DNA of 45,855 nt from Bacteriovoracaceae bacterium (GTDB lineage Bacteria; Bdellovibrionota; Bacteriovoracia; Bacteriovoracales; Bacteriovoracaceae): positions 1 to 45,855 of the forward strand of contig JABGXW010000071.1 of assembly GCA_018675575.1 (NCBI GenBank), written 5' to 3'. Under the pieces are notes generated by a model, which saw nothing but the letters and a program-made list of their open reading frames with translations, did not search any database and was not told the DNA's origin. Below, piece after piece: positions 22,752 to 31,705 of this stretch (the first letter of the stretch is position 1; each line of letters starts with the position of its first letter). The position numbers and the translations under genes are program-made.

Positions 22752-23363
22752 ATGAAAAACTTATTAATGACGATTGCTTTACTTCTATCTTTTACGGCCA
22801 TGGCAGATGAGAATTGTGTTGATTGTACAACACGTAATCAAACTGGTGGAAAAGTTTCCATGAGTGGAACTAATACCGGTGATCTTCATAACGTTGGACG
22901 TGCACTAGCATCAACTGCAAAAGTTCCTAAGAAAATTATTGAAGAGGTTTGTGAGTTTATGGAAGCGAGAGACTTTCCAACAGTTTTAGTCGTTATGAAA
23001 GAAGAAGGTTTTGAATTTGATAAGGTTTATAATCAATTGGTTTGTAGACAATCTCTTCCCACATTAATGCATTTTGTAGTCGATAATCCAGGAAAGCATG
23101 GATTAAATATTTATAAAATGATTAGTTACTTTGATCAAAAAAAATTAGATGATCCTCATTTTGATTATAAGAAAATACTAAATATAAAACATGTTGTTGT
23201 TCTTGAAGGTATTACCTATGAAACGACAATATTGGATAGAATTAATAATAGGCTTGAAGATTTAGGGCCTGATTCTAGGAAGAAACTAGAAGGTTTTAAA
23301 AAGTCAATTATCAAGCGAGGCGCTGTAACAGTCGAGCAGATGAGTAGTGGACTTAACTCGTAA
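22752..23363 (+). CDS. Exported protein with ankyrin-like helical core
   Basis: The signal peptide ends at FTAMADE. The mature start has a CVDCTT Cys pair. The middle (about 75-165) is helical with a spacing that loosely recalls ankyrin repeats (FPTVLVVMKEEGFEFD, then LPTLMHFVVDNPGKHGLNIYKMI). Two more Cys are near residues 72 and 99. The call as ankyrin-like is weak. It stands behind a strong sigma-54 promoter, so expression is probably conditional. The next gene starts about 90 bases downstream and may be cotranscribed. Function unknown. Confidence 0.75.
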   Translation: MKNLLMTIALLLSFTAMADENCVDCTTRNQTGGKVSMSGTNTGDLHNVGRALASTAKVPKKIIEEVCEFMEARDFPTVLVVMKEEGFEFDKVYNQLVCRQSLPTLMHFVVDNPGKHGLNIYKMISYFDQKKLDDPHFDYKKILNIKHVVVLEGITYETTILDRINNRLEDLGPDSRKKLEGFKKSIIKRGAVTVEQMSSGLNS

Positions 23364-23453
23364 ACCTCTCTAAGCCATAGAAATTATTGCCTAATTACCT
23401 AACAACTCAAGTAAGTTTTCAGAGTTCATCTTATTCTGTCCGATTAAGAGATT

Positions 23454-25979
23454 ATGGATAATTTAAAACGACTAGTACATTTATTAATTTTGATACCCCT
23501 CTTTCTGTCTAGGCCTTCTTGGTCTCTGACGCATTCTGATCATGATCATAAAGATTATACCGATTGTCTCTATGAAACAGGAACTGGAAACTTGAACGTT
23601 GATCAAGTTCTCTGTCTTGAAAAAGGCTGTGAATGTTATACCAAGGTTTTTAAAAATCAAATTGATGGATTGAAGGAAGATCGTATAGAGATGATCCAAG
23701 AAAAAATGGTAGATGTTCATTCACAAATTGTTTCAAAGGTTGTTTCAGAGCTAACTGATATAAATACAATATATGAACAATCAGACAGGTCATTACTTGT
23801 AGCAGGGTCGAATATCCAGACTGCTTGTAGTTTTGATTCATTAAAACAAAACCTATCCTGCAGATCTTCATTAGCAAAAGAAATTGCTAAGAATATAAAA
23901 GAAATATTTCTTAAAAAATCAGATTATAATTATGGTGAGAAAAATAAAGGGCAAGTCGAAACTCCTTATCAATGTCTTTCTAAAGGTGAAGTCAGAGGTG
24001 TTACTTTACATAAAGAAAGATCTAAGCATTTAGAAACAATATACGATCGACTTTCAGGAATGACAGAAGAGCTAAAAATAAAAATTGAAAAATCAGAAAA
24101 TCCATTAAAACTATTTGAAGAAATAGCGACAAGAAAAGAGAGAAGATTATTGCTAAGTATCAGATCGTTACCCATTCTTAGAAATCTTTTTCAATCTCAA
24201 GCAGGATTAAAAGCAATCTTTAAAGAAATTGATAATAAAAGTCTTACGAAAGAAAATTTTTCAAATAGGTTAACCAGCTCTGAAACGATTCAAGTTGCTC
24301 TTAACCAAAGTATTACAAAGAAGTGTCATCAAATTTTCAAATCAATTGATAGTCTGGCTTGTCAAAAAATTGCTCATCCTTATATCTCAAATGAAGACTT
24401 TAACTTTAATGTCTTTGGATATAATGAAACTGAACCTGAAACAGACTTAGAAACACATCTATTTGCATGTAAAGGAAAGGTTTGTCTAAAAGATAATACC
24501 TGCTCATCAAAAGAAAGCAATCTGTTAGATTCTAATCAACTACTGTCTTCAATATTAGGTAAAGAAAGAATTTCAGACTTAATGTCAAAAGAAACTGAAT
24601 CAGATACATCAAAACAAGTAAACAGAAGAATATGTGCTCTTTTAGTTTGCGGAGATAAATCCCATGGAAAGGACTTATTTAATAAACAAGTCAATAGTAT
24701 GAAAGAATCATGCGATCCTAAACTCAACCCTAAAAGAACTCCTATGGAAGCCTATACTCTTTTGAAATGTCCTGATAGCGATGTTTGTCAAATGCCAGAA
24801 ATGGAAGACTTCAAAGCTTACCTTAAATATTTCAAATCAAATATGTTAGTCGAAACTCAAACCATGATGGTTCAAGTAGATGGAACAAAATACGGTTTAG
24901 AAGGCGGTGAGGCAAAGAAAGCAATTATATCGGTGAGTAAAAAGAAATCTCCTTTTTTAAAAAACTTTATGGGAGAAGTAGGGGAAGATCTTGATGGATT
25001 CTTTGCAACATCAGTAGAAAAAGTTCAGCTGGCCAAAAAAGAAATAATTCATAAAAAAATAGAAACGGATACTGTTGTAGCTAAAATGAAAGTACAATCG
25101 AGGGGAAAAATCTTTGAAACACCTAAAGCTAGTCAAGGATGGAATCAATACGGAAATCAAAAAGATATTATAAATAATGGATCTGCTTTTACAGCGACTC
25201 AAATAGGAGCTGTGTCAGTGGGATCTTCATCTTCTTTAAATAAACGTGAGAATGAGTATAGGATCACTACGGTAGATGCCATTAAGACAGCAACCGATTC
25301 TTTGAACCAAGTATCAGAACTTAAGAAAGAATTACAAAATGCAAAGGACGCCAACAAGGGATTTGATGGCACAAAACAAAATAGTTTTGGAAATCAGCAA
25401 AGAGAAATAGTCCCGGTTTCTGTAGTAAGTAGAGTCAATGATTCTGATCATTTTGATGATATTTCTACTAATGCAAAAATCAATAATTCTGATTCGAATC
25501 AAAATAGTGATGGAGAAATGTATACAGCAGCTCCTTATGCTCAGGTAGAGATACCAACAGAAGAGGCGCTGGTCTCAGAATTTGGTCTTCCTAAAATAAA
25601 GTCCAAAGAGAGTGGTGCTTCAAGTAATGCTTCTGTTAAAGAGGAATTCCATATTCCTACTTTTGAAATCACTTTGAAAAATTTAACGAAACTGAATGTA
25701 GAATTAGTAGAAGAATTTGAAATTGTTCCTGAAGACTCATTTATCATTAAAGTTTCAATTAGGAAAGGAAAGAAGAAAAAGATCATTCCTGTTATGGTTG
25801 AAAATGTTCCCTATAAGGGAAAACTTATTTTGAGACCTATCAAAGAGGTGGGGAATAGAGAGATTTTTGCTGAAGTTTTAGCCTCTCCATTATTTGAAAA
25901 CTATCGAATGATTCTAGCTATACGAGAAGAACGTAAAAAGTTCTTTAACGAGATACTTCCAAGAATAAAGAGAATTTAA
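23454..25979 (+). CDS. Large exported Cys-containing protein, unrecognised
   Basis: An 841-residue protein with a signal peptide (LLILIPLFLSRPSWSL). The mature part opens with a His/Asp-rich stretch (THSDHDHKDY). The first half is helical with many Cys, often in close pairs (CLEKGCECY, CKGKVCLKDNTC, CALLVCGDKSH). Residues about 540-720 are Ser/Asn-rich and probably disordered, and the last 120 residues are beta-like (FEITLKNLTKLNVELVEEF). No domain was recognised. AAGAGA weakly marks the ATG. It overlaps the convergent methyltransferase gene by 4 bases. The disulfide-rich, exported design suggests the periplasm or cell surface. Confidence 0.75.
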   Translation: MDNLKRLVHLLILIPLFLSRPSWSLTHSDHDHKDYTDCLYETGTGNLNVDQVLCLEKGCECYTKVFKNQIDGLKEDRIEMIQEKMVDVHSQIVSKVVSELTDINTIYEQSDRSLLVAGSNIQTACSFDSLKQNLSCRSSLAKEIAKNIKEIFLKKSDYNYGEKNKGQVETPYQCLSKGEVRGVTLHKERSKHLETIYDRLSGMTEELKIKIEKSENPLKLFEEIATRKERRLLLSIRSLPILRNLFQSQAGLKAIFKEIDNKSLTKENFSNRLTSSETIQVALNQSITKKCHQIFKSIDSLACQKIAHPYISNEDFNFNVFGYNETEPETDLETHLFACKGKVCLKDNTCSSKESNLLDSNQLLSSILGKERISDLMSKETESDTSKQVNRRICALLVCGDKSHGKDLFNKQVNSMKESCDPKLNPKRTPMEAYTLLKCPDSDVCQMPEMEDFKAYLKYFKSNMLVETQTMMVQVDGTKYGLEGGEAKKAIISVSKKKSPFLKNFMGEVGEDLDGFFATSVEKVQLAKKEIIHKKIETDTVVAKMKVQSRGKIFETPKASQGWNQYGNQKDIINNGSAFTATQIGAVSVGSSSSLNKRENEYRITTVDAIKTATDSLNQVSELKKELQNAKDANKGFDGTKQNSFGNQQREIVPVSVVSRVNDSDHFDDISTNAKINNSDSNQNSDGEMYTAAPYAQVEIPTEEALVSEFGLPKIKSKESGASSNASVKEEFHIPTFEITLKNLTKLNVELVEEFEIVPEDSFIIKVSIRKGKKKKIIPVMVENVPYKGKLILRPIKEVGNREIFAEVLASPLFENYRMILAIREERKKFFNEILPRIKRI

Positions 25980-26743
25980 TTAGTTTTTTTCTTTGCAATG
26001 ATAGCAAAGCTATCCCGGCGATCATGAAGATGATTGTTTCTATAAATTATTTCCATTCCTAAGTATTCAAATAACTCAACAATTTGCACATCTGTCCAAA
26101 CATGATGATGGATACTTGCAGTATTTATTAACTCTTCCTTTGCGATATGTTTGTAATGTTCGGGCATGAGGCCATTTTCAACAACTTTATTCCACCAATC
26201 ATCAAAATGAGTCGGGTCATTGAAAGGAACGTCATTTTCATAATCAGAAATGAGATGATCTAGGGAGGTGATTTCACGATGAACATCATTTGTCCTCTCT
26301 TTATGTGGGAGAATTATTATTAACTTTCCCTCTGGAGCTAACTTCATTATCCAGGCATTTAAGGATTTGATGGGATTAGCAATATGTTCGAGAACATGTT
26401 CCGACAAGATGAATGAGAAAGTTTCGTCTGCATATGGGATTTCATCGCCCTTGAAATAAACCTGGGCTATTGATTGCCCTTCGCCGTGTTCAGAAAACCC
26501 GTCGCTCAAAATAGTTCTGTTAGTGGGAGCAATTGTTCTTTCTCCGACACCGATCTCTAGACCAATACCATGGGGAGCATATTTTTGTATGATAGAACGT
26601 GAGAATGAACGTCTATGAGGTCGATTTAAAAATTGGTAGAACGCTTTTATTCCTCTGTCTCGATAAAGGTTTTTAAAATAAAAAGCAAAGTCGTTGTTTT
26701 GAAAGGAGTAGTCTTCTAAGCTTAAAAGCTCTATATTTTTCAT
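25976..26743 (-). CDS. Class I SAM-dependent methyltransferase
   Basis: The 255-residue protein has a Rossmann methyltransferase fold: motif I as GIGLEIGVGERTI (about 59-71), acidic ligand region ILSDGFSEHG, then IPYADETFSFILSEHVLEHIANP, the classic Methyltransf_11 motif, and LAPEGKLIIILPHKE. The C-terminal extension is His-rich (ASIHHHVWTDVQ, NNHLHDRRD). The substrate cannot be told from sequence; the type is common in polysaccharide or lipid gene sets. It is monocistronic, convergent with the 841-residue gene and divergent from motA. Confidence 0.85.
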   Translation of the reverse strand: MKNIELLSLEDYSFQNNDFAFYFKNLYRDRGIKAFYQFLNRPHRRSFSRSIIQKYAPHGIGLEIGVGERTIAPTNRTILSDGFSEHGEGQSIAQVYFKGDEIPYADETFSFILSEHVLEHIANPIKSLNAWIMKLAPEGKLIIILPHKERTNDVHREITSLDHLISDYENDVPFNDPTHFDDWWNKVVENGLMPEHYKHIAKEELINTASIHHHVWTDVQIVELFEYLGMEIIYRNNHLHDRRDSFAIIAKKKTN

Positions 26744-26845
26744 AATTCCTACAATAATGGGCTTTAATAGGCATGACTATCAGTATTTTTAAAAATGAAA
26801 AGACTTGCCTGAGGGGCATTAGAGTAGTGGAGTCTTTTATACAGG

Positions 26846-26873
26846 AAAAATCTAACTATTTCAGCTAGTTAGA
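26846..26873 (-). terminator. Leftward terminator-like hairpin between motA and the methyltransferase
   Basis: TCTAACTA (26851-26858) and TAGTTAGA (26866-26873) form a perfect 8-bp stem with a 7-base loop. On the minus strand it is followed by five T (26850-26846). It would block leftward transcription from the motA side. It could also shape a plus-strand leader if transcription starts before it. Confidence 0.4.
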
Positions 26874-26884
26874 ACAAATTAACC

Positions 26885-26911
26885 TCAACTCTTCCCTCAA
26901 ATTTCCGATAC
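26885..26911 (+). promoter_or_regulatory. Sigma-28 (FliA)-like promoter for motAB
   Basis: TCAACTCT, 11 bases, then TCCGATAC resembles TAAAGTTT-N11-GCCGATAA, with 6 of 8 in the -10 and 5 of 8 in the -35 at exactly the right spacing. The start would be about 30 bases before motA. Stator genes are typical late FliA targets. Confidence 0.5.
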
Positions 26912-26949
26912 TTACATAGAGATTAAATAGTTTTATAAGGATATGTCCT

Positions 26950-27720
26950 ATGGATATTGCAACAATTGTTGGAGCACTTTTGGCGGTAGGGGCCGTGGTT
27001 GGAGCGATTTTCGCCGGTGGTGATATTTTGGCCTTCATCGATGTTCCCTCAATTATCGTGGTGGGATTTGGTGTGATCGGGGTGACTTTTATTAAGTGGC
27101 CAGTGGAAGTTCTTAAAGGCTTTATAGAGTTCACAATGAAAGCTATTCTCTTTTCCCCTGCTAATCCAAAAGAAACAATTGAAGAAATTGGAAATCTTGC
27201 AGAGACGGCACGAAGAGAATCAGTATTTGCCCTGGAAAAAGTGCCGATTGATGATAGCTTTTTGAAAAAGGCTATGACTTTGGCTGCTGATAACAGACCT
27301 CCTGAAGTAATTAATAGTATTTTAAAAATGGAAATTGATGCCTTGGAAGCAAGACATAATGTTGGACAAAATGTCCTTAGTGAAATGGCAAATGATGGCC
27401 CAGCAATGGGTATGATTGGAACTCTGATTGGTCTTGTGATCATGCTTGGGAATCTTTCTGATCAGGCCGCAATTGGCCCTGCCATGGCGGTTGCACTTCT
27501 CACAACATTCTATGGTGCATGTTTGGCAAATATTTTCGCTAACCCTGTCAAAACGAAGCTTATTTATCGTTCAGGTTTAGAAATCACCAAAATGAATATT
27601 ATTATTGCTGGAACACTTGGAATAGTAGCCGGTGAAAATCCAAGACTAATCAAAGAGAAATTAAACTCATTCTTACCACCAGCTGAAAGAGAATCTGAAG
27701 ATACCGGTGGAGATGAATAA
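26950..27720 (+). CDS. motA: Flagellar motor stator protein MotA (PomA-like)
   Basis: The 256-residue protein has four membrane segments: two at the N-terminus (about 5-50) and two near 150-215. The cytoplasmic loop between holds the rotor-facing charged region (ETARRESVFALEKVP). Motifs NDGPAMGMIGTLIGLV and LLTTFYGACLANIFANP carry the conserved prolines and the ion channel lining. It forms the stator pentamer around the MotB dimer and drives rotation by ion flow. AAGGA lies 9 bases before the ATG. motB follows after 10 bases. Confidence 0.94.
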   Translation: MDIATIVGALLAVGAVVGAIFAGGDILAFIDVPSIIVVGFGVIGVTFIKWPVEVLKGFIEFTMKAILFSPANPKETIEEIGNLAETARRESVFALEKVPIDDSFLKKAMTLAADNRPPEVINSILKMEIDALEARHNVGQNVLSEMANDGPAMGMIGTLIGLVIMLGNLSDQAAIGPAMAVALLTTFYGACLANIFANPVKTKLIYRSGLEITKMNIIIAGTLGIVAGENPRLIKEKLNSFLPPAERESEDTGGDE

Positions 27721-27730
27721 AGGGTAATTT

Positions 27731-28579
27731 ATGGCAGAAGAAGAAGCAGAAAGCAAAGATAGCGAAGAAATAGAAGAGGAAGTAAAATGCGAAGTCTGTG
27801 TACCTGGTCTTCCGGGTTGGATGGCAACATTCTCAGATCTTGTGACACTGCTTCTTACATTCTTCGTTCTTTTATTGTCTTTCGCTAAAACTGAATCAGC
27901 AAAGTATGAGGCTGCTCTTGGTTCAATACGTGCGGCTTTTGGTGGAAATGTTCTCGTGCATGGTGAGGTAATTCAAAGAGGAAAATCTCCTGACGACGCT
28001 CCAACTATGATCGATGCTGAGCTTCCTGTAATGCCTTTCCCTGTAGACTTTTTAACAAGGGAAGGAATGCTTGATAAGCATGAAATTAATCGTGCTAGTG
28101 ATGAAGATCTAAAACAAATGAAAAACGACCTTTATAATAATAAACTTTCTGATTCTGTCGATGTTTATGAAGAGCCTGAAGGTGTTAAAGTTGTTTTGAA
28201 AGATAAAATCTATTTTAAAAAAGGTGAGATTGCCCCTCAAGGGGTTGTCGTAGAAACTTTCTCAAAGATGGTAAAATTATTAAAAGATGGAAAGTGGGTT
28301 GTTTTTGTTCAGGGTCATTCCAGTAGAGGTGAAGTTTCTAAAAATGGAAAAATGGATGCATATGATCTGTCTGCCAAAAGAGCAGCAGCAGTGTCCAAAT
28401 CTCTGATTAGAAGAGGTGTGCGTCCAGACCAGGTAACAACTGTCTTTTATGGAGACACTAGATCAGATCAAATTCCTGGAAAAGCTCAAGCGATTATAGA
28501 AAAAGAAAGTCGACGAGTAGAATTCCTTCTGAGGAAAAAGGATTTAATAACCAATGGACATAAAGTCAGGGCACAGTAA
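27731..28579 (+). CDS. motB: Flagellar motor stator protein MotB (PomB-like)
   Basis: One membrane segment near residues 27-50 carries the ion-binding Asp36 (WMATFSDLVTLLLTFFVLLL). The C-terminal OmpA-like peptidoglycan-binding domain (about 145-270) has VFVQGHSSRGEVSKNG, LSAKRAAAVSKSLIRRGV and ESRRVEFLL. The segment around the membrane helix, PGWMATFSDL to SFAKTESAKYEAALGSIRAAFG, resembles sodium-type PomB more than proton-type MotB; the coupling ion is inferred. The N-terminus is strongly acidic with a CEVC pair. It overlaps the next gene by 26 bases. Confidence 0.94.
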   Translation: MAEEEAESKDSEEIEEEVKCEVCVPGLPGWMATFSDLVTLLLTFFVLLLSFAKTESAKYEAALGSIRAAFGGNVLVHGEVIQRGKSPDDAPTMIDAELPVMPFPVDFLTREGMLDKHEINRASDEDLKQMKNDLYNNKLSDSVDVYEEPEGVKVVLKDKIYFKKGEIAPQGVVVETFSKMVKLLKDGKWVVFVQGHSSRGEVSKNGKMDAYDLSAKRAAAVSKSLIRRGVRPDQVTTVFYGDTRSDQIPGKAQAIIEKESRRVEFLLRKKDLITNGHKVRAQ

Positions 28580-29411
28580 AATACTACTGAGTCCTTTGCT
28601 GAAATATTCATGCGTTGAAGAATGGCTCATTGATATTGGTCTTTCTAAATCTTGGATTAAGAAAAAACTAACCAAAAAAGAGCTCCAAAAAAAAATTAAG
28701 AAAAACCCTGGATTCTCAAGTGATTTATTAAATAAAAATATGATAGGACCTATTTATAATGGTCCAGAAATAGAGATCCTCCATGAAGATGATCTCTTTT
28801 TAGTTATTGAAAAACCTTCAAAAGTACATGGTCATGCCTTAGAGTATAGTGATGATAATAATATTCTCAGCTTTTTTCGTTCGATCAATAAAGGGAATTT
28901 ATTAGCTATCAATAATGAAAAAGCTGAGAGAGGTCTTTTGTATCGTTTAGATTTCGATACCAGTGGAGTGTTGGTTTACGTTAAAAATGAATCCATTTTT
29001 CAAGAAATTTTCGAAAAGAGGAATAACTTAATCACGACTAAAAAATACTTAGCTTTTGTACACGGCAAAACCATGGAAGGAGCTCATTTAAAAGATTTTC
29101 TAATTGGCTCCGAAAGTAAAGGTTCTAAGATGAAAGTTTCAGATGAGGGGCAAGAAGCAAACCTTTCTTTTATTACAAAGAAATATGACTCTCAAAGAGA
29201 TCTTTCATTAATTGAAATTGATTTAAGAACAGGGCTTCGTCATCAAATTAGAATTCAATTAGCTCACTCCGGTCACCCTCTCCTAGGAGATGTGAAATAT
29301 GGTGGACAGAAAGCATCTAGACTTTTTCTGCATGCGCAGAGATATACAATATTTTTTAAGCAAGAGTATATATTTGAGTCTCAGACACCGGCGGACTTTT
29401 TACTTCTTTAA
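28554..29411 (+). CDS. RluA-family RNA pseudouridine synthase
   Basis: The catalytic motif is RLDFDTSG with Asp133 as the nucleophile. Family blocks are present: VIEKPSKVHGHA (compare NKPaGlvvHp), TKKYLAFVHG, LRTGLRHQIRIQLAHSGHPLLGDVKYGG and RLFLHAQRY. It isomerises uridine in rRNA or tRNA; the specific site is not predictable. The first 80 residues are basic and do not form a clear S4 domain, although VEEWLIDIGLSKSWIKKKLTK may be a remnant. The start at 28554 lies inside the motB end (26-base overlap), so translation is probably coupled. It converges on the next gene with a 12-base overlap. Confidence 0.9.
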   Translation: MDIKSGHSKILLSPLLKYSCVEEWLIDIGLSKSWIKKKLTKKELQKKIKKNPGFSSDLLNKNMIGPIYNGPEIEILHEDDLFLVIEKPSKVHGHALEYSDDNNILSFFRSINKGNLLAINNEKAERGLLYRLDFDTSGVLVYVKNESIFQEIFEKRNNLITTKKYLAFVHGKTMEGAHLKDFLIGSESKGSKMKVSDEGQEANLSFITKKYDSQRDLSLIEIDLRTGLRHQIRIQLAHSGHPLLGDVKYGGQKASRLFLHAQRYTIFFKQEYIFESQTPADFLLL

Positions 29412-29903
29412 TGGCACTTCTTGAACATTTACAGTTGTTTTTAAATGTTCAGCAATCATTCTAGGTGAGGTTAAGGTTTGAAACTTTACAAGGTGTTTAC
29501 CAGAGGTCATAGCATTGATAATCATGGAGGGGTGCTTAAGTCTAATTCGAATATAATCAGTCCTCTCAAGATTGTCTGAGGGAGAGTTCTTAGCAACATG
29601 TACTAAGTTATTAGCAATTTCACGATAGAGGACTTGTTTCATGCTTGCATTTTTCGCTAATGATTTTTCATCAAATTCATAATCAATAGATACAGCAAGA
29701 GAATTTTTTTCACATTTTACTGTCCAATTGGCAGCGACTCTTCTTTGAAGCTTGACAAGAAGTGCCGTGCACGATCTGGCCTTTAGTAGTTCAGATCTCC
29801 GACCAAGAAATCCGTGTTTTTCATTAAGGTTGTAGAGAAAGATAAACATCATTAAGATGCCGATCATGAGTACTGGATTTTTAAGTAATGATTTCGCTAT
29901 CAT
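29400..29903 (-). CDS. Small membrane-anchored protein, unrecognised
   Basis: The 167-residue protein has an N-terminal membrane segment (PVLMIGILMMFIFLYNL) with few Lys before it, which fits an uncleaved anchor with the rest outside the cytoplasm. Two Cys (ARSCTALL and VKCEKNS) may pair. The rest is mixed helical and beta with no known motif. It overlaps the pseudouridine synthase by 12 bases at its 3' end and is divergent from the WYL-like regulator. Confidence 0.7.
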   Translation of the reverse strand: MIAKSLLKNPVLMIGILMMFIFLYNLNEKHGFLGRRSELLKARSCTALLVKLQRRVAANWTVKCEKNSLAVSIDYEFDEKSLAKNASMKQVLYREIANNLVHVAKNSPSDNLERTDYIRIRLKHPSMIINAMTSGKHLVKFQTLTSPRMIAEHLKTTVNVQEVPLKK

Positions 29904-30000
29904 ACAAACATTATACAGCCTAAAGCAAAAAAAGCATTAAAGTAACTACGCCCAGTACCCGACAAGTTTACCGTGATATTAACCCCATTAGGTAGGTCCA

Positions 30001-30969
30001 ATGAAGTTTACAGATAGTCTCTTTTTCAGTGATAAGTTTTGGAAATTATTAAGTTTTATTGAAGCTCATCCGAAGCAGATATGTACCGCAGCACAGATCT
30101 CAAATGAGCTAGAAATAGATGCTAAAGAACTCACAGACTATTTCTCATTTTTAGGTCTTTTTCAATTAAATATCAACATTTTTAAATCTGGAAACGAAAT
30201 AAAAGTTGAAATTGGTGAGTTGAAAAATGTAAAGTTTGAGCTATCTATTTCAGAATGGCTTTCACTGCAAGGTCACTTTCCATTATTAGAAGGTTTCAAT
30301 GGGAAAACCTTCAATACTTTATTAAAAGAAAAGCTACATATTATAGAAGAAGAAAATATTGGAACATCGCTTTATGATGCACTTGAAATTGAAAATGAAT
30401 TGCAAGAAAGTCGTACCGATAATTCAGTATCCTTCTCTCTTGCGATTGAAGAAATTAACCAGGCTCAAAATATCGCAGAACTAACGATGACGGGTGAAAA
30501 ATATCTTGATATTTTTCCACATAAATTAGTTCATATTGATGGTTTTTTAAATGTGGTTGGTGAAGAAATAGGCGACGGATGTTTAGTTCATATCCCCATT
30601 GGGAACATTGTATCAGTTGTTGAAAAAGAAAAAGGTTCCTATTCTCCAAACTTCTCAGTGCATGAGCTTAATGATTTCATACAGGCCCTAAGAACAGTTT
30701 CAGGATCGGAAGAAAGACTTGTCTTAAAAATGAAAGATCAAAATAAACAAGAATTTAAAACAGGTTACCATTTTATGGCAGACCCATATATAACAACGAA
30801 TATGGATGGAGACGTCATCTGGGCAGCTTCAGTTGAGTTATCTGATGAACTTTATGAGTGGCTCTATCAACTTGGAGATAAAGTTGAAATTCTTGATCCC
30901 ACATCAATTCGCGATGGATATGCAAATTATCTTTGTTCGAAAAATAACCCACAGAAAAAAGCTGCTTAG
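30001..30969 (+). CDS. WYL-domain-like transcription regulator
   Basis: The N-terminus (about 10-75) looks like a winged helix (WKLLSFIEAHPKQICTAAQISNEL). Residues about 165-215 match the WYL core in outline (LDIFPHKLVHIDGFLNVVGEE, then VHIPIGNI). The C-terminus resembles the WCX extension (YEWLYQLGDKVEILDPTSIRDGY). The Trp-Tyr-Leu triplet itself is not kept, so ligand binding may differ. WYL proteins sense nucleic-acid or nucleotide ligands and often control stress or defence genes; no defence genes lie nearby. The next gene starts 28 bases downstream. Confidence 0.65.
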   Translation: MKFTDSLFFSDKFWKLLSFIEAHPKQICTAAQISNELEIDAKELTDYFSFLGLFQLNINIFKSGNEIKVEIGELKNVKFELSISEWLSLQGHFPLLEGFNGKTFNTLLKEKLHIIEEENIGTSLYDALEIENELQESRTDNSVSFSLAIEEINQAQNIAELTMTGEKYLDIFPHKLVHIDGFLNVVGEEIGDGCLVHIPIGNIVSVVEKEKGSYSPNFSVHELNDFIQALRTVSGSEERLVLKMKDQNKQEFKTGYHFMADPYITTNMDGDVIWAASVELSDELYEWLYQLGDKVEILDPTSIRDGYANYLCSKNNPQKKAA

Positions 30970-30997
30970 TTCAATTAACTAATGATATATTATTTCA

Positions 30998-31597
30998 ATG
31001 GATCAAAAGCTTTCTAAAAACTTTTTTCTCATTTCTTTTCTACCTGCTTTTGCCTATTGGTATTTAGAAGAAAATTATCCATTAAGAATTGCTCTCGCTG
31101 GAGGAATGATTCTTGCTAGTTTAGAGGTCATCTTAGAGCAATATTTTACTAAACATATTCACACTTTATCTAAATTTAACTTCTTTCTCATTGTTTTACT
31201 TGGGGGAATCAGTCTTATTGGAGATGAGGGAATTTGGTTTAAACTTCAGCCATTTTTTACAGGACTTGGAATGAGTAGTTTTATGGGATATAGACTGTGG
31301 AAGGGTGAGGGAATGCTTCTCGAAATGATGAAATCTATGCCCCAAGGCAAAAACAAATTACCTGACTTTATTATGAAGAACATGGAAAAACATGTTTGTA
31401 TCTTTTTCTTTGTTTATGCATTATTTATGGCCTTTGTCGCCATCTTTCTCTCCACTGATACATGGCTCTTCTTTAAAACGATAGGTCTGTACATTATTTT
31501 TGGTGTATTGATGATCTTTGAGTTTTTCTTTATTAGGTTTCAAATTAAAAAAATGATAGAGAATCAACAAAAAGCTGAAATTTTTAAAAATTTTTAA
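30998..31597 (+). CDS. YciB/IspZ-like inner-membrane protein
   Basis: The protein has 199 residues and five or so membrane segments with short loops. FLPAFAYWYLEENY near the N-terminus and GDEGIWFKLQPFFTGLG near residues 70-90 resemble the intracellular septation protein A (YciB) family, where the block F-KWKPT is conserved. YciB affects cell-envelope integrity and septation in Proteobacteria. The ribosome site is poor. It probably shares a transcript with the WYL-like gene. Confidence 0.65.
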   Translation: MDQKLSKNFFLISFLPAFAYWYLEENYPLRIALAGGMILASLEVILEQYFTKHIHTLSKFNFFLIVLLGGISLIGDEGIWFKLQPFFTGLGMSSFMGYRLWKGEGMLLEMMKSMPQGKNKLPDFIMKNMEKHVCIFFFVYALFMAFVAIFLSTDTWLFFKTIGLYIIFGVLMIFEFFFIRFQIKKMIENQQKAEIFKNF

Positions 31598-31670
31598 AAT
31601 TCACGTAAACCTACCTGTCCTCGTTGTGCTGGCTGTCAATTACCCAATAGACGAAAGTATAAATAGCTCA

Positions 31671-31686
31671 TATCATTATAATGATA
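31671..31686. promoter_or_regulatory. Perfect 16-bp palindrome with embedded TATAAT upstream of the ExbB-like gene
   Basis: TATCATTATAATGATA is its own reverse complement. It contains a TATAAT and resembles a Fur box in composition and layout (GATAAT-type hexamers in both directions). It lies 20 bases before the ExbB-like start. A Fur-type or other dimeric repressor could act here; the identity is inferred. Confidence 0.45.
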
Positions 31687-31705
31687 AACAATTTAAGGAG
31701 CGTAT

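Noticed and set aside
26865..27443. Long minus-strand frame opposite motA
   Set aside because: motA is certain from its motifs; the antisense frame is a codon-bias shadow without a start signal.
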